Part shown: in pieces, positions 1 through 10,925 of the stretch
Layout: each line of letters begins with the position of its first letter
How positions within the stretch are numbered: the first letter of the stretch is position 1
Assembly (NCBI RefSeq): GCF_910594005.1
Contig: NC_057848.1
Location: forward strand, 140,068,155 to 140,132,154
DNA from: Cervus elaphus
Lineage: Eukaryota; Chordata; Mammalia; Artiodactyla; Cervidae
Direction of reading: 5' to 3'
DNA: 64,000 nt
Translations under genes and position numbers: made by a program
Notes under the pieces: model-generated
The model's input: the letters and a program-made list of their open reading frames with translations, nothing else
The model's database searches: none
What the model was told of the DNA's origin: nothing

Positions 1-60
1 TAGGATTTATTTGGTGTTTGGGGAAGGAGTCTTTATTACAGCATTCATTCAGATCAGGCC

Positions 61-275
61 TAAATATCACATCCTTTCTGAAGCAGTTCCTGTTATGTCA
101 GAGGGGAGTGACTAACATCCTCCTTTCAGTGGGTATTAAGTAGGATCTTGTAGCACTTGCCATTTCATACTGTAAACTCCTTGATGGCAGGATGGGATAC
201 TTATATCTTGGTATCTCCAGTGTCATAACCAACAATGTTTTAAACATATTAAGTGCTCAAATTTGGACTGGATCT
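61..275 (+). repeat. L2 LINE 3' end (old)
   Basis: The order of diverged blocks matches the L2 3' end: a 'tagcacttgcc..' block, then 'actccttgatggcagg', then 'tatctccagtgtcat', then a tail like 'agtgctcaaat'. Divergence is high, as expected for an element that predates placental radiation. No coding capacity remains. Confidence 0.45.
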
Positions 276-2395
276 GCAAAGCCTAAGATCCAGATTGTGA
301 AACTGGACTGAATCACTAGGCTACCTAATGTTCTTAAACCCCCCTCCAGTTAGATGTTGATGCATAATGCAACACCACATGGGGAGTAAGGTGGACAACT
401 GTCTTGATTTGCCTAGGACCTTCCTGACTTTAGCACTGAGAACCTCATGTCCTGGGAAAACCTCAGTTTAAGCACACTGGGCAGTCATTTGTAGGAATTT
501 GTAGGCATTCATTTGTAGGAATAAATGAAATAACATAAATAGCACACTATATAGCATACTACACGTGTCAAAGAAAGGTTATTCCCTTCTCTTCAGTCAA
601 CACTTAGCTGACAGTTTTGGAATTAAGCTAGCATCACCATCATTATGTCACACTGAAGCCAAATTCCATTAAAGTTCAATAGGCAAGGAAGACATTACAC
701 AGGCTACTGCAGTGAGAGAGCACGACTGAACTCAAACCTGCTAAAACAGAAGGTGGGAGAGTATTTAAGCACTGGGGTGAGCTGACGGAAAAGTACTGGA
801 GGGTGTTAGGGAAGATGTTAGTCAATGGGATGTTTGGAACACAATGAGTTATTCCTGACTTTGCAAATAATATTCAATGTGATTAGGGCATCTGTGTTTG
901 TTAACTGATACCCATCAAAGTTAGATTCCTACCTTCCCATTTAGACTGGGAGATAGGGGCATTATTATCCTATTAGCTTTAAAGTTTACATTTTAAACAG
1001 GTCCTGTGAGAAAGGTGTTTCCAGGGTTGTAAAACTGCGTATGAGGCTGGCAGAATATTTACATGCAGTTTAAAGGAACAGAGAAAGAATTTACAGTTGC
1101 TAGTTTTCTAAAGTAAATACGCTATGAAAGGGAGGTCAGGGGCCCAATGGTAGGAAGAAAAATATCTAAAGTTTAGTCAAGCTGAAGGGAACGATAAGGC
1201 AATCTTGGTCAGTAGACAGCATTACTTCTTTCCTTCAGAATCATTGGCCTTATTTTCTTCTTGAAAAGAGCCTAAATACCATTGCCTTCTCTTTTGTCTT
1301 GCTAACAGTAGAAGATGCTTTTTGCTGCACTCAACATTTACATAAGGGCATTGTGATATTTTATACTTAAAAGAAAAAAGGGTCTCCCAAGAGTTTAGTA
1401 AGTACCACATAATGAAGACAAAATATTTAAGAACTGCTACTCATGTACATTGCACACTTAAAATTTAACACATTTATAGTGGTTGACAGGCTTAGGAAAC
1501 ACTCCAAAATTTCTAGCTTGAATCTCTGCCTTCTCAGCTTTATCCTTGGAGGAACAGTTAAAGCACTCCAATAAAAACACTGAGCACTTAGGCTTTGCAT
1601 CAGCCACACAGTAATGGATGTTTAGATAGTCCAGGTGCTCGTGTCACGAAGGGAAGAGAGATCATAACGAAGGTGGCAAAAATAAGGCTGAATTCCAATG
1701 TGACCAACCAGATGTTTAGCATCTTGAAATAGGGCTACCGGACTTTATCCAGAAGGGCTTTTCTTTGCTCTGGCATAAAGGAAGTTCTTATTTCAGATTA
1801 TCAACAGTGACTAAATGTTACATTCCTGAAACTGCTTATATTTAACAAGTCTGTTTGCAGCTTTTAGAGCTCGAATGGTTTTGCTCCATTTAGAGCTTGT
1901 CCTTTGCAGTATATCTTCTTTGTCAAGAACAGATCTATAAGCTCATGGAAGAAGGGATGGAATGTTAGTTTAAAAAAAGGCACAGATTTGCTTAACTGGA
2001 ATCAACCAAACAGAAGCTGATATGCAAGAAGAACTTGCACATTGCAAGCCCATGTCCTGAAAGCGCCTGGTGGAGGCTGAAGATGGCACTACAGGCAGAT
2101 GCGTGTGCTCGGGCTGCCTCTGAATAGCCAGATGGGCCCAGTTGGACTTCAGAGCATTGAGACTGACTCAAATTAGAGAGAACGACATTTGCATTTAAAT
2201 AGACCCAAGGAGGAAAAATTCAAAGTACTGTACCTATTAGAACTCAATTATGAGTATGCATATTTGAGAAGTTTCACAAGAAAACTCGGAGCAGCACAGA
2301 AATTAGTATCTCTGGTTCTGTGATGGCTATTTGTTTATGATAAGGCATAGTGCCTTGATGTTTTCAATACAATGAGATCTCTTTCAAAATGTGTC
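276..2395. other. Unassigned AT-rich sequence
   Basis: No repeat family, coding region or RNA gene was recognised. Open frames here are about 60 codons or less, lack domain signatures and lie in AT-rich DNA, so they are read as chance. Very old, unrecognisable repeats could be present. Confidence 0.5.
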
Positions 2396-2515
2396 TTAAT
2401 ATGATGCCAATAACAACAATGGTAATGATTATAATAATGTTTGGGAGCTATGATAAGCACTTTAGTAAATGTTAACATGCATTACCTTCTTTGATTGTAT
2501 AAGCATCAATACAAT
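2396..2515 (-). repeat. Possible MIR-like remnant
   Basis: An 'aataat..' run followed by 'ataagcactttagtaaatgt' and 'catgcatta' resembles the reverse complement of the 3' part of MIR. The match is weak and short; it could be chance in AT-rich DNA. Confidence 0.28.
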
Positions 2516-2563
2516 GACTAAAATTTGAAAAGAAAGAAAATACCAAGTATCAGTGAGGAGACA

Positions 2564-2630
2564 TTGGGTTGGCCAAAAAGTTCATTTGGGTTTTTCCATA
2601 AGATGTTACGAAATTCCTCGTCAAACCAAT
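2564..2630. mobile_element. Ruminant mariner MITE, internally changed
   Basis: The block starts with the ruminant mariner terminus 'ttgggttggccaaaaagttc' and runs through 'tccataagatgttacg', which is the centre of the palindromic MITE. The second arm is largely replaced, with only a 'caaaccaata'-like end left. It is therefore a deletion derivative of a Tc1/mariner MITE with no transposase sequence. A related, more complete copy is at 47662-47733. Confidence 0.75.
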
Positions 2631-2664
2631 ATAATGGCCAGGACTTGATTTGGCTGTGGATATC

Positions 2665-2827
2665 AGTTTATAAATTTGTACAACCCCTTGGGACAATTTC
2701 TTGGCATTATCTACTAAAATGGAACAAAACATACCTTATAACCAAGCTGTTCCACTTCTAGGTAAATATTCAGCAGAAACATATCTATGTGTTTACCAAA
2801 AGATACGTACAAGGATATTCACAGCAG
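2665..2827 (+). mobile_element. L1 fragment, end of ORF2 (old)
   Basis: The sequence follows the conserved L1 block near the end of ORF2 ('..ccaagctgttccacttctaggtaaat.. .. attcacagcag'). It is a short, diverged, non-coding fragment that ends where the CHR SINE starts. Confidence 0.65.
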
Positions 2828-2846
2828 GGACTTCCCTGGTGATCCA

Positions 2847-3414
2847 CAGTTCAGTTCAGTCACTCACTCGTCTCTAACTCTTTGTGACCCCATGGACTGC
2901 AGCACGGCAGGATTCCCTGTCCATCACCATCTCCTGGAGCTTGCTCAAATTCATGTCCATCAAGTCAGTGATGTCATTTAACCATCTCATCCTCTGTCGT
3001 CCCCATCTTCTCATGCCTTCAGTCTTCACAGCATCAGGGTCTTTTCTAAGGAGTCAGTTCTTCACATAAGGTGGCCCAAGTAGTGGAGTTTCAGCTTCAG
3101 CATCAATCATTCCAATGAATATTCAGAACTGATTTCCTTTAGGATGGACTGGTTTGATTTCCTTGTAGTCCAAAGGACTCTCAAGAGTCTTCTCCAACAC
3201 CACAGTTCAAAAGCATTAATTCTTTACCACTCAGCTTTCTTTTTTTTTTTTTTTTTTCACTCAGCTTTCTTTATGATCCAACTCTCACATCCATACATGA
3301 CTACTGGAAAAACCATAGTTTTGACTAGAAGGACCTTTGTTGGCAGAGTAATGTCTCTGCTTTTCAATATGCTGTCTAGGTTTGTCATAGCTTTTCTTCC
3401 TAGGAGCAAGCGTC
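2847..3414 (-). mobile_element. BovB LINE 3' fragment
   Basis: Read on the minus strand this is the last ~570 bp of BovB, ending in the typical (TTCAG)n-type tail (on the plus strand the fragment starts 'cagttcagttcag'). Its coding part corresponds to the C-terminal region after the reverse-transcriptase domain. It is 5'-truncated, interrupted by frameshifts and by a T17 micro-insertion (3241-3257), and flanked by an 11-bp imperfect duplication within the CHR SINE. Confidence 0.9.
3228..3270. repeat. T17 tract flanked by 13-bp perfect direct repeats
   Basis: A run of 17 T (3241-3257) lies between two identical copies of 'cactcagctttct' (3228-3240 and 3258-3270). Other BovB copies in this window have this motif once, so the repeat plus T tract is a later insertion into this copy. 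It looks like a poly(A)-only retrotransposition product on the minus strand. Confidence 0.85.
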
Positions 3415-3525
3415 TTGGTGGTCCAGAGTGGTTAAGAATCTGTCTGCTGGTACAGTAGACATGGATTGGATCCGTGGTTGGAAAAGATCCCACATGCCTC
3501 AGGGCAGCTGAGACTGTACTTCAAA

Positions 3526-3697
3526 ACTACCAAGGAGAAGGGCACGACAGAGGATGAGATGGTTGGATGGCATCACTGACTCAATGGACATGAGTTTGAG
3601 CAAGCTCCGGGAGTTGGTGATGGACAGGGAGCCTGGCATGCTGCAGTCCATGGGGTTGCAGAGTAGGACATGACTGAGTGACTCTCAGTTGATGACT
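3526..3697 (+). mobile_element. BovB LINE extreme 3' end
   Basis: About 170 bp matching the very 3' end of BovB ('gatgagatggttggatggc .. gacatgactgagtgact'). It is heavily 5'-truncated and stands head-to-tail with the next BovB copy only about 6 bp away. Confidence 0.85.
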
Positions 3698-3702
3698 GGA
3701 CT

Positions 3703-4912
3703 GAGAAACTTGTATGCAGATCAAGAAGCAACAGTTAGAACCAGGCATGGAACAACAGACTGGTTCAAAATTGGGAAAGGAGAGCGACAGGGCTGCATAT
3801 TGTCACCCTGCTTATTTAACTTATATGCATAGTGTGTGCATGCTCTGTCGCTTCAGTCATGTCATACTCTGTGGGACCCTATGGACAGTAGCCTACCGAG
3901 CACCTCTATATAAGGGATTCTCCAGGCAAGAATACTGGAGTGGGTTTCCATGCCCTTCTCCTGGGGCTCTTTCTGAACAGGGATCGAACACAACTCTCTG
4001 ATGTCTCCTGCACTGGCAGGCACGTCTTTTACCACTAGTGCCACCTAAGTATAATCCCTGTATGCAGAGTACATCATGGGAAATGCCAGACTGGATGAAT
4101 CCCAAGCTGGAATCAAGATTGATGGGAGAAACATCAACAATCTCAGATATGCAGATGATACCACTCTAATGGCAGAAAGAAAAGAGTAACTGAAGAGCCT
4201 CTTGATGAGGGTCAAAGAGGAGAGTGAAAAAGCCGGCTTAAAACTCAACATTCAAAAAGTAAGATCATGGCATCTGGTCCTATCACTTCATAGCAAATAG
4301 AAGGGGACAAAGTAGAAGTAGTGACAGACTTTACTTTTGTGGGCTCCAAAATCACTGCATACAGTGCCTACAGCCATGAAATTAAAAGACACTTGCTCCT
4401 TGGAAGGAAAACTATGACAAACCTAGACAGCATATTAAAAAGTAAAGACTTCACTTTGTCAACAAAAGTCTGTATAATCAAAGCTATGGTTTTTCCAGTA
4501 GTCAGGTATGGATGTGAGAGTTGGACCATAAGGAACACTGAGCACCAAAGAATTGATGCTTTGTTATTGCGGTGCTGGAGAAGACTCCTGGACTACAAGA
4601 AGATCGAACCAGTCAATCCTAAAGGAAATCAACTCTGAATATTCATTGGAAGAACTGATGCTGAAGTTGAAGCTCCAGTCCTTTGGCCACCTGATGTGAA
4701 GAGCTGACTCATTGGAAAAGATGCTGATGCTGGGAAAGATTAAGAGCAAAAGGAGTACAGGGCAGCAGAGGATGAGATAGTGAGAAAGCATCACTGACTC
4801 AATGGACATGAATTTGAGCAAATTCTGAGAGATAGTGAAGGACAGGAAAGCCGAGCATGCTGCAGTCCATGGGGTTGCAAACAGTTGGACACAACTGAGC
4901 AACTGAACAACA
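3703..4912 (+). mobile_element. BovB LINE, reverse-transcriptase half
   Basis: The copy begins inside the reverse-transcriptase domain and runs to the 3' tail ('gagcaactgaacaac'). The catalytic YADD box is at 4148-4159. The frame is broken by a stop shortly after YADD ('gagtaactgaag'), a frameshift near 4255 and a Bov-tA SINE at 3830-4060. The longest surviving frame, 4321-4638, encodes part of the C-terminal region. It cannot make an active protein. Confidence 0.92.
3830..4060 (-). mobile_element. Bov-tA-type SINE inside BovB
   Basis: The tRNA-derived SINE in reverse orientation runs from 'tgctctgtcgcttcagtc' through 'ggattctccaggcaagaat' to 'accactagtgccacct'. The BovB bases 'tatgca' occur on both sides (3824-3829 and 4061-4066), consistent with a target-site duplication, and BovB sequence continues in register after it. 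Confidence 0.85.
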
Positions 4913-5470
4913 TCTCTGTGCCCAGAGAACAGATCAAGATTGCATGACCCCAGATAGACTGTTGTCCATATTCTGAATCTCAGATTTCTGTACTGCAGGA
5001 GATTTCAAATTGATTTACACTAGCACATTCAAAATAGAACTTTTATACTTTTAAAAAAGAACATGACATTCAAACATTCTACTGGAAACAATCACTGTTA
5101 ATGTAAGAAACCATTTGAACCTAACTGACCATATTGAAAATGCATCCTGTAGTTATTGGAAACAGAATAATAGCATGTGGTTATAAAACAACAGCAGCTT
5201 TTCTGTTTTCCTGTTCTCTGGGAATTTAATAAAATATTTATGACAGTTATACAAAAAAACACAAAGTTAATAGCTAAACTATAATTACAAAATAACCTAC
5301 TTAGTTGTTTCATGATGAACACTATGGTTACACAGTAGTATTTTTGGTCTAATCATATAGTGATGGTGTGTAGTGTGTATTTCTTATAAGCTATCATAAA
5401 ACAGAGAAAAGGAGAACTTTAGGTTTTATAAGAAAGAAACATGGAACAAATAATGCATAACTAAGGTTCT
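4913..5470. other. Unassigned sequence
   Basis: AT-rich DNA between two BovB clusters. No recognised repeat, RNA gene or coding region. Confidence 0.5.
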
Positions 5471-6419
5471 TAAATGTAAGTGTTAATCGCTCGGTCACTT
5501 ACAACTCTTTGCGATCCCATGGACTATACAGGAGACAGGGATCAAGACCATCTCCAAGAAAAAGAAATGCAAAAAAGGCAAAATGGCTGTCTGAGGAGGC
5601 CTTACAAAGAGCTGTGAAAAGAAGAGAAGCAAAAAGCAAAGGAGAAAAGGAAAGATATAAGCATCTGAATGCAGAGTTCCAAAGAATAGCAAAGAGAGGT
5701 AACAAAGCCCTCCTCGGTGATCAGTGCAAAGAAACAGAGGAAAACAACAGAATAGGAAAGACTAGAGATCTTCTTCAAGAAAATTAGAGATACCAAGGGA
5801 ACATTTCAGGCAAAGATGGGCTCAATAAAGGACAGAAATGGTATGGACCTAACAGAAACAGAAGATATTAAGAAGAGGTGGCAAAAATACACAGAAGAAC
5901 TGTACAAAAAAGATCTTCACGACCCAAATAATCACAATGGTGTGATCACTCACCTAGAGCCAGACATCCTGGAATGTGAAGTCAAGTGGGCCTTAGAAAG
6001 CATCACTACGAACAAAGCTAGTGGATGTGATGGAATTCCAGTTGAGCTATTTCAAATCCTGAAAGCTGATGCTGTGAAAGTGCTGCACTCAATATGCCAG
6101 CAAATTTGGAAAACTCAGCAGTGGCCACTGGAAAAGGTAAGTTTTCATTCCAATCCCTAAGAAAGGCAATGCCAAAGAATGCTCAAACTACCGCACAATT
6201 GCACTCATCTCACACACTAATAATGTAATGCTCAAAATTCTCCAAGCTAGGCTTCAGCAATACTTGAACTGTGAACTTCCAGATGTTTAAGCTGGTTTCA
6301 GAAAAGGCAGAGGAACCAGAGATTAAATTGTCAACATCCGCTGGATCATCGAAAAAGCAAGAGAGTTCCAGAAAAACATCTATTTCTGCTTTATTGACTA
6401 TGCCAAAGCCTTTGACTGT

Positions 6420-6955
6420 GTGAATCACAATAAACTCTGGAAAATTCTTAAAGAGATTGGAATACCAGACCACCTGACCTGCCTCTTGAGAAACCTGTAC
6501 GCAGATCAGGAAGCAACAGTTAGAACTGGACATGGAACAACAGACTGGTTCCAAATAGGAAAAGGGGTACATCAAGGCTGTATATTGTCACCCTGCTTAT
6601 TTAACTTCTATGCAGAGTACATCATGAGAAACGCTGGGCTGGAAAAAGCACAAGCTGGAATCAAGATTGCCGGGAGAAATATCAATAACCTCAGATATGC
6701 AGATGACACCACCCTTATGGCAGAAAGCAAAGAAGAACTAAAGAGCCTCTTGATGAAAGTGAAAGAGGAGAGTGAAAAAGTTTGCTTAAAGCTCAACATT
6801 CAGAAAACCAAGATCATGGCATCTGGTCCCATCACTTCATGGAAAATAGATGGGGAAACAGTGGCAACAGTGTCAGACTTTATTTTGGGGGGCTCCAAAA
6901 TCACTGCAGATGGTGATTGCAGCCATGAAATTAAAAGATGCTTACTCCATGGAAG
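6420..6955 (+). pseudogene. BovB reverse transcriptase remnant with YADD box
   Basis: This is the longest BovB RT frame in the window, about 180 codons before it runs into inserted L1 sequence. The catalytic tetrad YADD is intact at 6696-6707, preceded by the GCILSPCLFN motif typical of LINE RT domains. The endonuclease domain is missing, the upstream RT half is in another frame, and the end is replaced by L1 sequence, so the product would be inactive. Its antisense strand gives a long mirror frame (6608-6799) that should not be taken for a gene. Confidence 0.9.
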
Positions 6956-6956
6956 G

Positions 6957-7078
6957 AGGGGGCGTTCAGCATGGGGAACACATGTACACCCATGGTGGAT
7001 TTATGTCAATGTATGGCAAAACCAATACAATATTGTAAAGTAAAAAAAAAAAAAAGGAAATTGAACATACAATTATTT
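6957..7078 (+). mobile_element. L1 3'-UTR tail inserted in BovB
   Basis: The block 'atggggaacacatgtacacc .. gtatggcaaaaccaatacaa .. tattgtaaagta' is the ruminant L1 3' end, followed by a poly(A) tract (7041-7054) and ~24 bp of unassigned sequence. BovB sequence resumes at about 7079 in the right place, so this is a ~100-bp, extremely 5'-truncated L1 insertion. Confidence 0.85.
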
Positions 7079-7780
7079 AGGAAAAAAAATGTTATGACCC
7101 ACTTAGACAGCATATTAAAAAGCAGAGACATTACTTTGTCAACAAAGGTCCATCTAGGCAAGGCTATGGTTTTTCTAGTAGTCATGTGTGGATGTGAGAA
7201 TTGGACTATAATGAAAGCTGAACACCGAAGAACTGAGGCTTTTGAACTGTGGTGTTGGAGAAGACTCTTGAGAGTCCCTTGGACTGCAAGGAGATCCAGC
7301 CAGTCCATCCTGAAGGAGATCAGTCTTGGGTGTTCAATGGAAGGACTGATGCTGAAGCTGAAACTCCAATGCTTTGGCCACCTGGTGCGAAGAACTGACT
7401 CATTTGAAAAGACCTTGATGCTGGGAAAGATTGAGGGCAGGAGGACAGAGGGACAACAGTGGATGAGATGGTGGATGGCATCACCGACTCAATGGACATG
7501 AGTTTGGCTGAACTCCGGGAGTTGGTGATGGACAGTGAGGCCTGGTGTGCTGCAGTTCATGGGGTCACAAAGAGTTGGATATGACTGAATGACTGAACTG
7601 TAGCCCACCAGGCTCCTCTGTCCATGGGATTCTCCAGGCAAGAATACTTGAGTGGTTTGCCATGCCCTCCTTCACAGGATCTTCCCGACCCAGGAATCAA
7701 AGTTGGATCTCCTGCATTGCAGGCAGATACAGGCAGATTCTTTACAATCAGAACCACTAGGGAAGCCCAACTAGGGTATT

Positions 7781-8430
7781 AGATTGTATAAAGTAGAGCC
7801 TGAGATGATTATATTAGTTCTAATATGTTGAATGATATATTTACTTTTCAGGAAAATGTACAGAGCCAAGGTTTTTAATATATCTCTTTATATTTTCATT
7901 AAACAGTCATGGTCTGACTGATTTCATGTCAAATAAAGAATACAGAAATAAAACTATACACAACACTTCAATCTGTTCTTCTACTGACTAAATATTTTTT
8001 AGTAGTTCCCTTTCCATGCAAAGGGAATCATTTTATTTATTTCAAGAGAAGGCACTGCATTTTCTATTATCTTGATTTTTATAACAATGCCAGGGTTGGT
8101 AGACCCTGGGAGTTCTTGGTTCTTGCCTGTGTTTGTGTTTGGGGTGAGGGAATGGGGTGATTCGGAGAGCCTCTCTGGGGACACAACAAAGAATGAGATT
8201 CTGCTGTTTGCTGATGCACTTAGAATCTCCAAGGGTCAGGTGGTAATTTCATTCTGTGAATCACAGCCCTGGACTGCTTCTGCATGTGGTGAATGCAGCC
8301 TTGATTTCATTTACAAAATAAATAAACAATGTTCCTCTTCTCTCCAAAGAGGCTCCAAAATTTTCCATTATTAATACATTGGAAAGCATAAAAATTAAAT
8401 CAGCTAGTTTCACACATTTTCTGAGGAAAG
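7781..8430. other. Unassigned sequence
   Basis: No repeat family recognised. A 100-codon frame at 8072-8374 has no domain signature, no consistent codon bias and an overlapping antisense frame, so it is treated as chance. Confidence 0.45.
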
Positions 8431-8458
8431 ACATACACACACATACACACACACACAA
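8431..8458. repeat. (AC)n microsatellite
   Basis: Short imperfect AC-dinucleotide run with two AT interruptions. Confidence 0.9.
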
Positions 8459-10014
8459 AATAAAATTTCAGTATTAAGTAGTCTTAAGAGGAAGGTCTAG
8501 GAAGATAATGACTATGTATGTTGATAAAGTTTGCGTCTCCTCCGACCCAATCCAATTAGGTTTAGCTCTCTAAAAAAAGGCACCACTGGACTCCCTGGCT
8601 GCCTACTTTAGCTCCTGGAACACTCATCTTCCTCTAATGATAGGTTCACAGAAGGATGCTAATAATGATCACAGGAAAAGTAAAATATTCTTTAAAATAA
8701 GTGGGAAAAGTTGCAAGAGTAAATTAAAAGAACAGTGAAGATCACAGGATCACAGTTATGAAATTATACGACTATTACTAGTATGAATAGGAACTCATAT
8801 CTTCAATTACGATGCGTTAGATCCTGTTATCACTTTTGAAACCTGAAGAGGGTTCACTGAACCTTGCAACTCTTGTCCCTTGTTTCAGGCTTTTACTTCA
8901 TTTCCTTTATATAGAAAAAAAGCATATTGCTACAAATGAAAGGGCAATTGAATGATAGCACTATCACAAGAGATACTTTTCTTCCTACAACTATAAAAGT
9001 ATGTGCAAACTGTATAAGCATATATCAGCAAGGTGCACACAGAAGGCATTTCTTGGAATTTGGGGGCATAATATTACATCATCGAGTTATGAATGGCACA
9101 GGTTTGAACATCAGCAATTCAAACTGATGTAGAAAAAAAAGAAATAAAATACAATAGCTGAATTTAGGATGAAGATATAATATGTGGATTCTATGCATTT
9201 AGAATGCTATAATAGAATATTGCTTCTGATAGCTGTAGGAGAACAATCTTGCATGGAGCTGGATTAGATTAAGAATTTGACACCTCCTGACAAACAGTAT
9301 GAGGACAATGCAAGGAGAAAATCCTGAAGACAGAATCATAGTCTCCTCCACATCCCAGAAGGAAATGGTTATCAGTTGCCACTTTAGCGACAATTGAGTT
9401 AGACAGGCATTAACTTGCAATTTGTTTCATATATATAAATGCCTGCATTAAGTTTGTGTCAGCAATATATAGACTCTTCCTTGGCTTGCTTGTTGCAGTG
9501 ATTCCTCAATAAATATTTGCTGTCACATATTTTCCTACTGCTTAACCAACAGTTAGTAAGCAGAGGACACAAAATTTCAACTTTTGATCATAAAATTCCG
9601 TATTTACAATAAAAACAGAAACAAATTTTAAATACTGAAAAGCAGAAACTCAGCTATTTAAAAAACATAAAAGGATTCAACTCTCCATCTTTGCAAATTT
9701 TAAACAGAGTAATTCAGTGCACTATATGGGCATTGTTAGAATCTAAGTGAGACAATTAATCTTCTGGTTAATTTGAAACTTAATTGTTCTTAGAAAGTGA
9801 TGTACTACTTCTGGGGTGTTTTTAAATTGTGGCTCATAAACCTTTTTATGTAAAACCATTAAAGAGTATTTTAGGCACTTATCTGAAAGGGAAGAAATTT
9901 TGCTATTAGGACATGGGAAAGCTGTTTCTCTCACTTTTGAATGTTAAACTTAAGGTAACTGTATTGAGGTTTAATTTCTATTTTACTATAAAAATATGTC
10001 ATATAGAAATACAG
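8459..10014. other. Unassigned AT-rich sequence
   Basis: About 1.5 kb with no recognised repeat, RNA gene or credible coding region. Confidence 0.5.
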
Positions 10015-10412
10015 AAGTTCATTATAGCTGCCATAACAAAGTACCACAAACTGGGTGGCTTAAACAACAAAAATTTCATTTCTCATAGTTATGGAAGCTA
10101 AAAGTCCAAAACTAAGGAGTGAGTTGGCATATCTGGTTTCTTCTAAGGCCTCTCTCCTTGGTTTATAGATGGTCACCTTCTCTCTATGTTATCACATGGT
10201 CTTTCTTCTGTGTGTGCACAGGTGGTGTTTCTCTGTGGGTCCAAATTTCCTCTTCTTATTAGAACACCAGTTAGATTGTATTAGGGCCCACTCTAATGGC
10301 CTTATTTTACCCTAAGGGCCAAGCTCAAAATATAATCACATGCTGAGGTCCTGGGCGTTAAGGCTTCAACATATGAATTCTGAAGGAGGTAGGCAAAATT
10401 CAGTGCATAAAA
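10015..10412 (-). mobile_element. MLT1-type LTR (ERVL-MaLR), solo
   Basis: In reverse orientation the whole landmark order of MLT1-type LTRs is present: 'gctgccataacaaagtacca', 'ctgggtggcttaaacaacaa', 'tcacatggtctttcttctgt', 'tcttattagaacaccag', 'gggcccactctaatggcc' and 'cttcaacatatgaattctg'. It is about 400 bp, diverged and without internal retroviral sequence. Confidence 0.85.
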
Positions 10413-10535
10413 GTTATGCTCATTGAAAATAATTCAAAATAGAAAGTTATATTCATCCCTGACCCACTTACTTATATTTCTGTTGATAAATATTTGTGGA
10501 AGATATTAACTAGCTGTTCACTAAGCCTATCCTTC

Positions 10536-10925
10536 CTTTTTCCTGGGCAAAAAGCTAGACTATATTTCCCAGTCTTCCTTATAGTTAGATGTGGCTGTAT
10601 AACCACATGCTGATGAATGAAATGTGATCCTAAGTGCTGTGCTACTCTTTCAGGTCAGACCTATAATAAAAATTCCCGTGTGTGCGCTTCCATGTCATTC
10701 CCCTTACTGTCAGATAAAAAGTATGATGCTGAAGATGACAGAGTCGTATTTTAAAAGATCCCCGAATCATTCCTTAGAAGATCAACGCTTATTCTGCATA
10801 CAAAACACAAACTTTGAATTCCACATGAGCAATAGATTGACTTCGATTGCCTTTAAGCCAATGAAATTTGGGGACTTACCTGTTAGGACAGCCAACATCA
10901 TCTGAACTAAAATTACAGAAACATA
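10536..10925 (+). mobile_element. Old MaLR-like LTR, subfamily unresolved
   Basis: Landmarks are 'ctatatttcccagtcttcc', 'gttagatgtggctgt', 'ctgatgaatgaaatgtgatc', and at the far end 'tttaagccaatgaaatttgggg', the same pattern as the LTR-like element at 37861-38255. The family is one I recognise only by pattern, so the name is tentative. Confidence 0.5.

Larger units (their letters stand above)
2828..3525 (+). mobile_element. CHR-type tRNA SINE, split by BovB
   Basis: The SINE start 'cttccctggtgatcca' is at 2831-2846, and the element resumes at 3415 with 'ttggtggtccagagtgg', the tRNA-derived B-box region and 'gatcccacatgcc'. The gap is a BovB insertion, and the SINE bases at the break are duplicated (2836-2846 and 3415-3425, 9 of 11 identical). 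The copy is 3'-truncated and abuts a BovB tail at about 3526. Confidence 0.75.
5529..7595 (+). mobile_element. BovB LINE, 2.1 kb, RT domain
   Basis: BovB in sense orientation from just before the reverse-transcriptase domain to the 3' tail ('gaatgactgaactg'). It covers the basic linker, the whole RT core and the C-terminal region. Coding remains only in pieces: 5509-5787, 5816-6160, 6420-7043 and 7080-7501, in different frames. The last break is caused by an L1 3' end at 6957-7078. The SINE bases 'gactata' / 'aactgta' at the two ends are a weak 7-bp target duplication. BovB is an RTE-clade LINE with APE endonuclease and RT, known to have entered ruminants horizontally. Confidence 0.93.
5471..7768 (-). 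mobile_element. Bov-tA-type SINE split by BovB
   Basis: The reverse-oriented SINE starts at about 5471 ('gttaatcgctcggtc'), stops at 'ccatggactata' (5528), and resumes at 7603 with 'gcccaccaggctcctctgtc', ending in 'ggaagccc' (7768). An imperfect duplication 'aactaaggttct' / 'aactagggtatt' (5459-5470, 7769-7780) may be the SINE's own target site. The intervening DNA is one BovB insertion. Confidence 0.8.

Noticed and set aside
6608..6799. Ser/Leu-rich frames repeated at several sites (also 4045-4251, 14697-14879, 28681-28908)
   Set aside because: They are antisense shadows of the BovB reverse transcriptase and recur wherever BovB occurs. They are not a gene family.
2828..7768. Regularly spaced repeats that might suggest an array such as CRISPR
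   Set aside because: The repeats are dispersed BovB and SINE copies of different lengths and orientations with no constant spacer size, in a mammalian genome.
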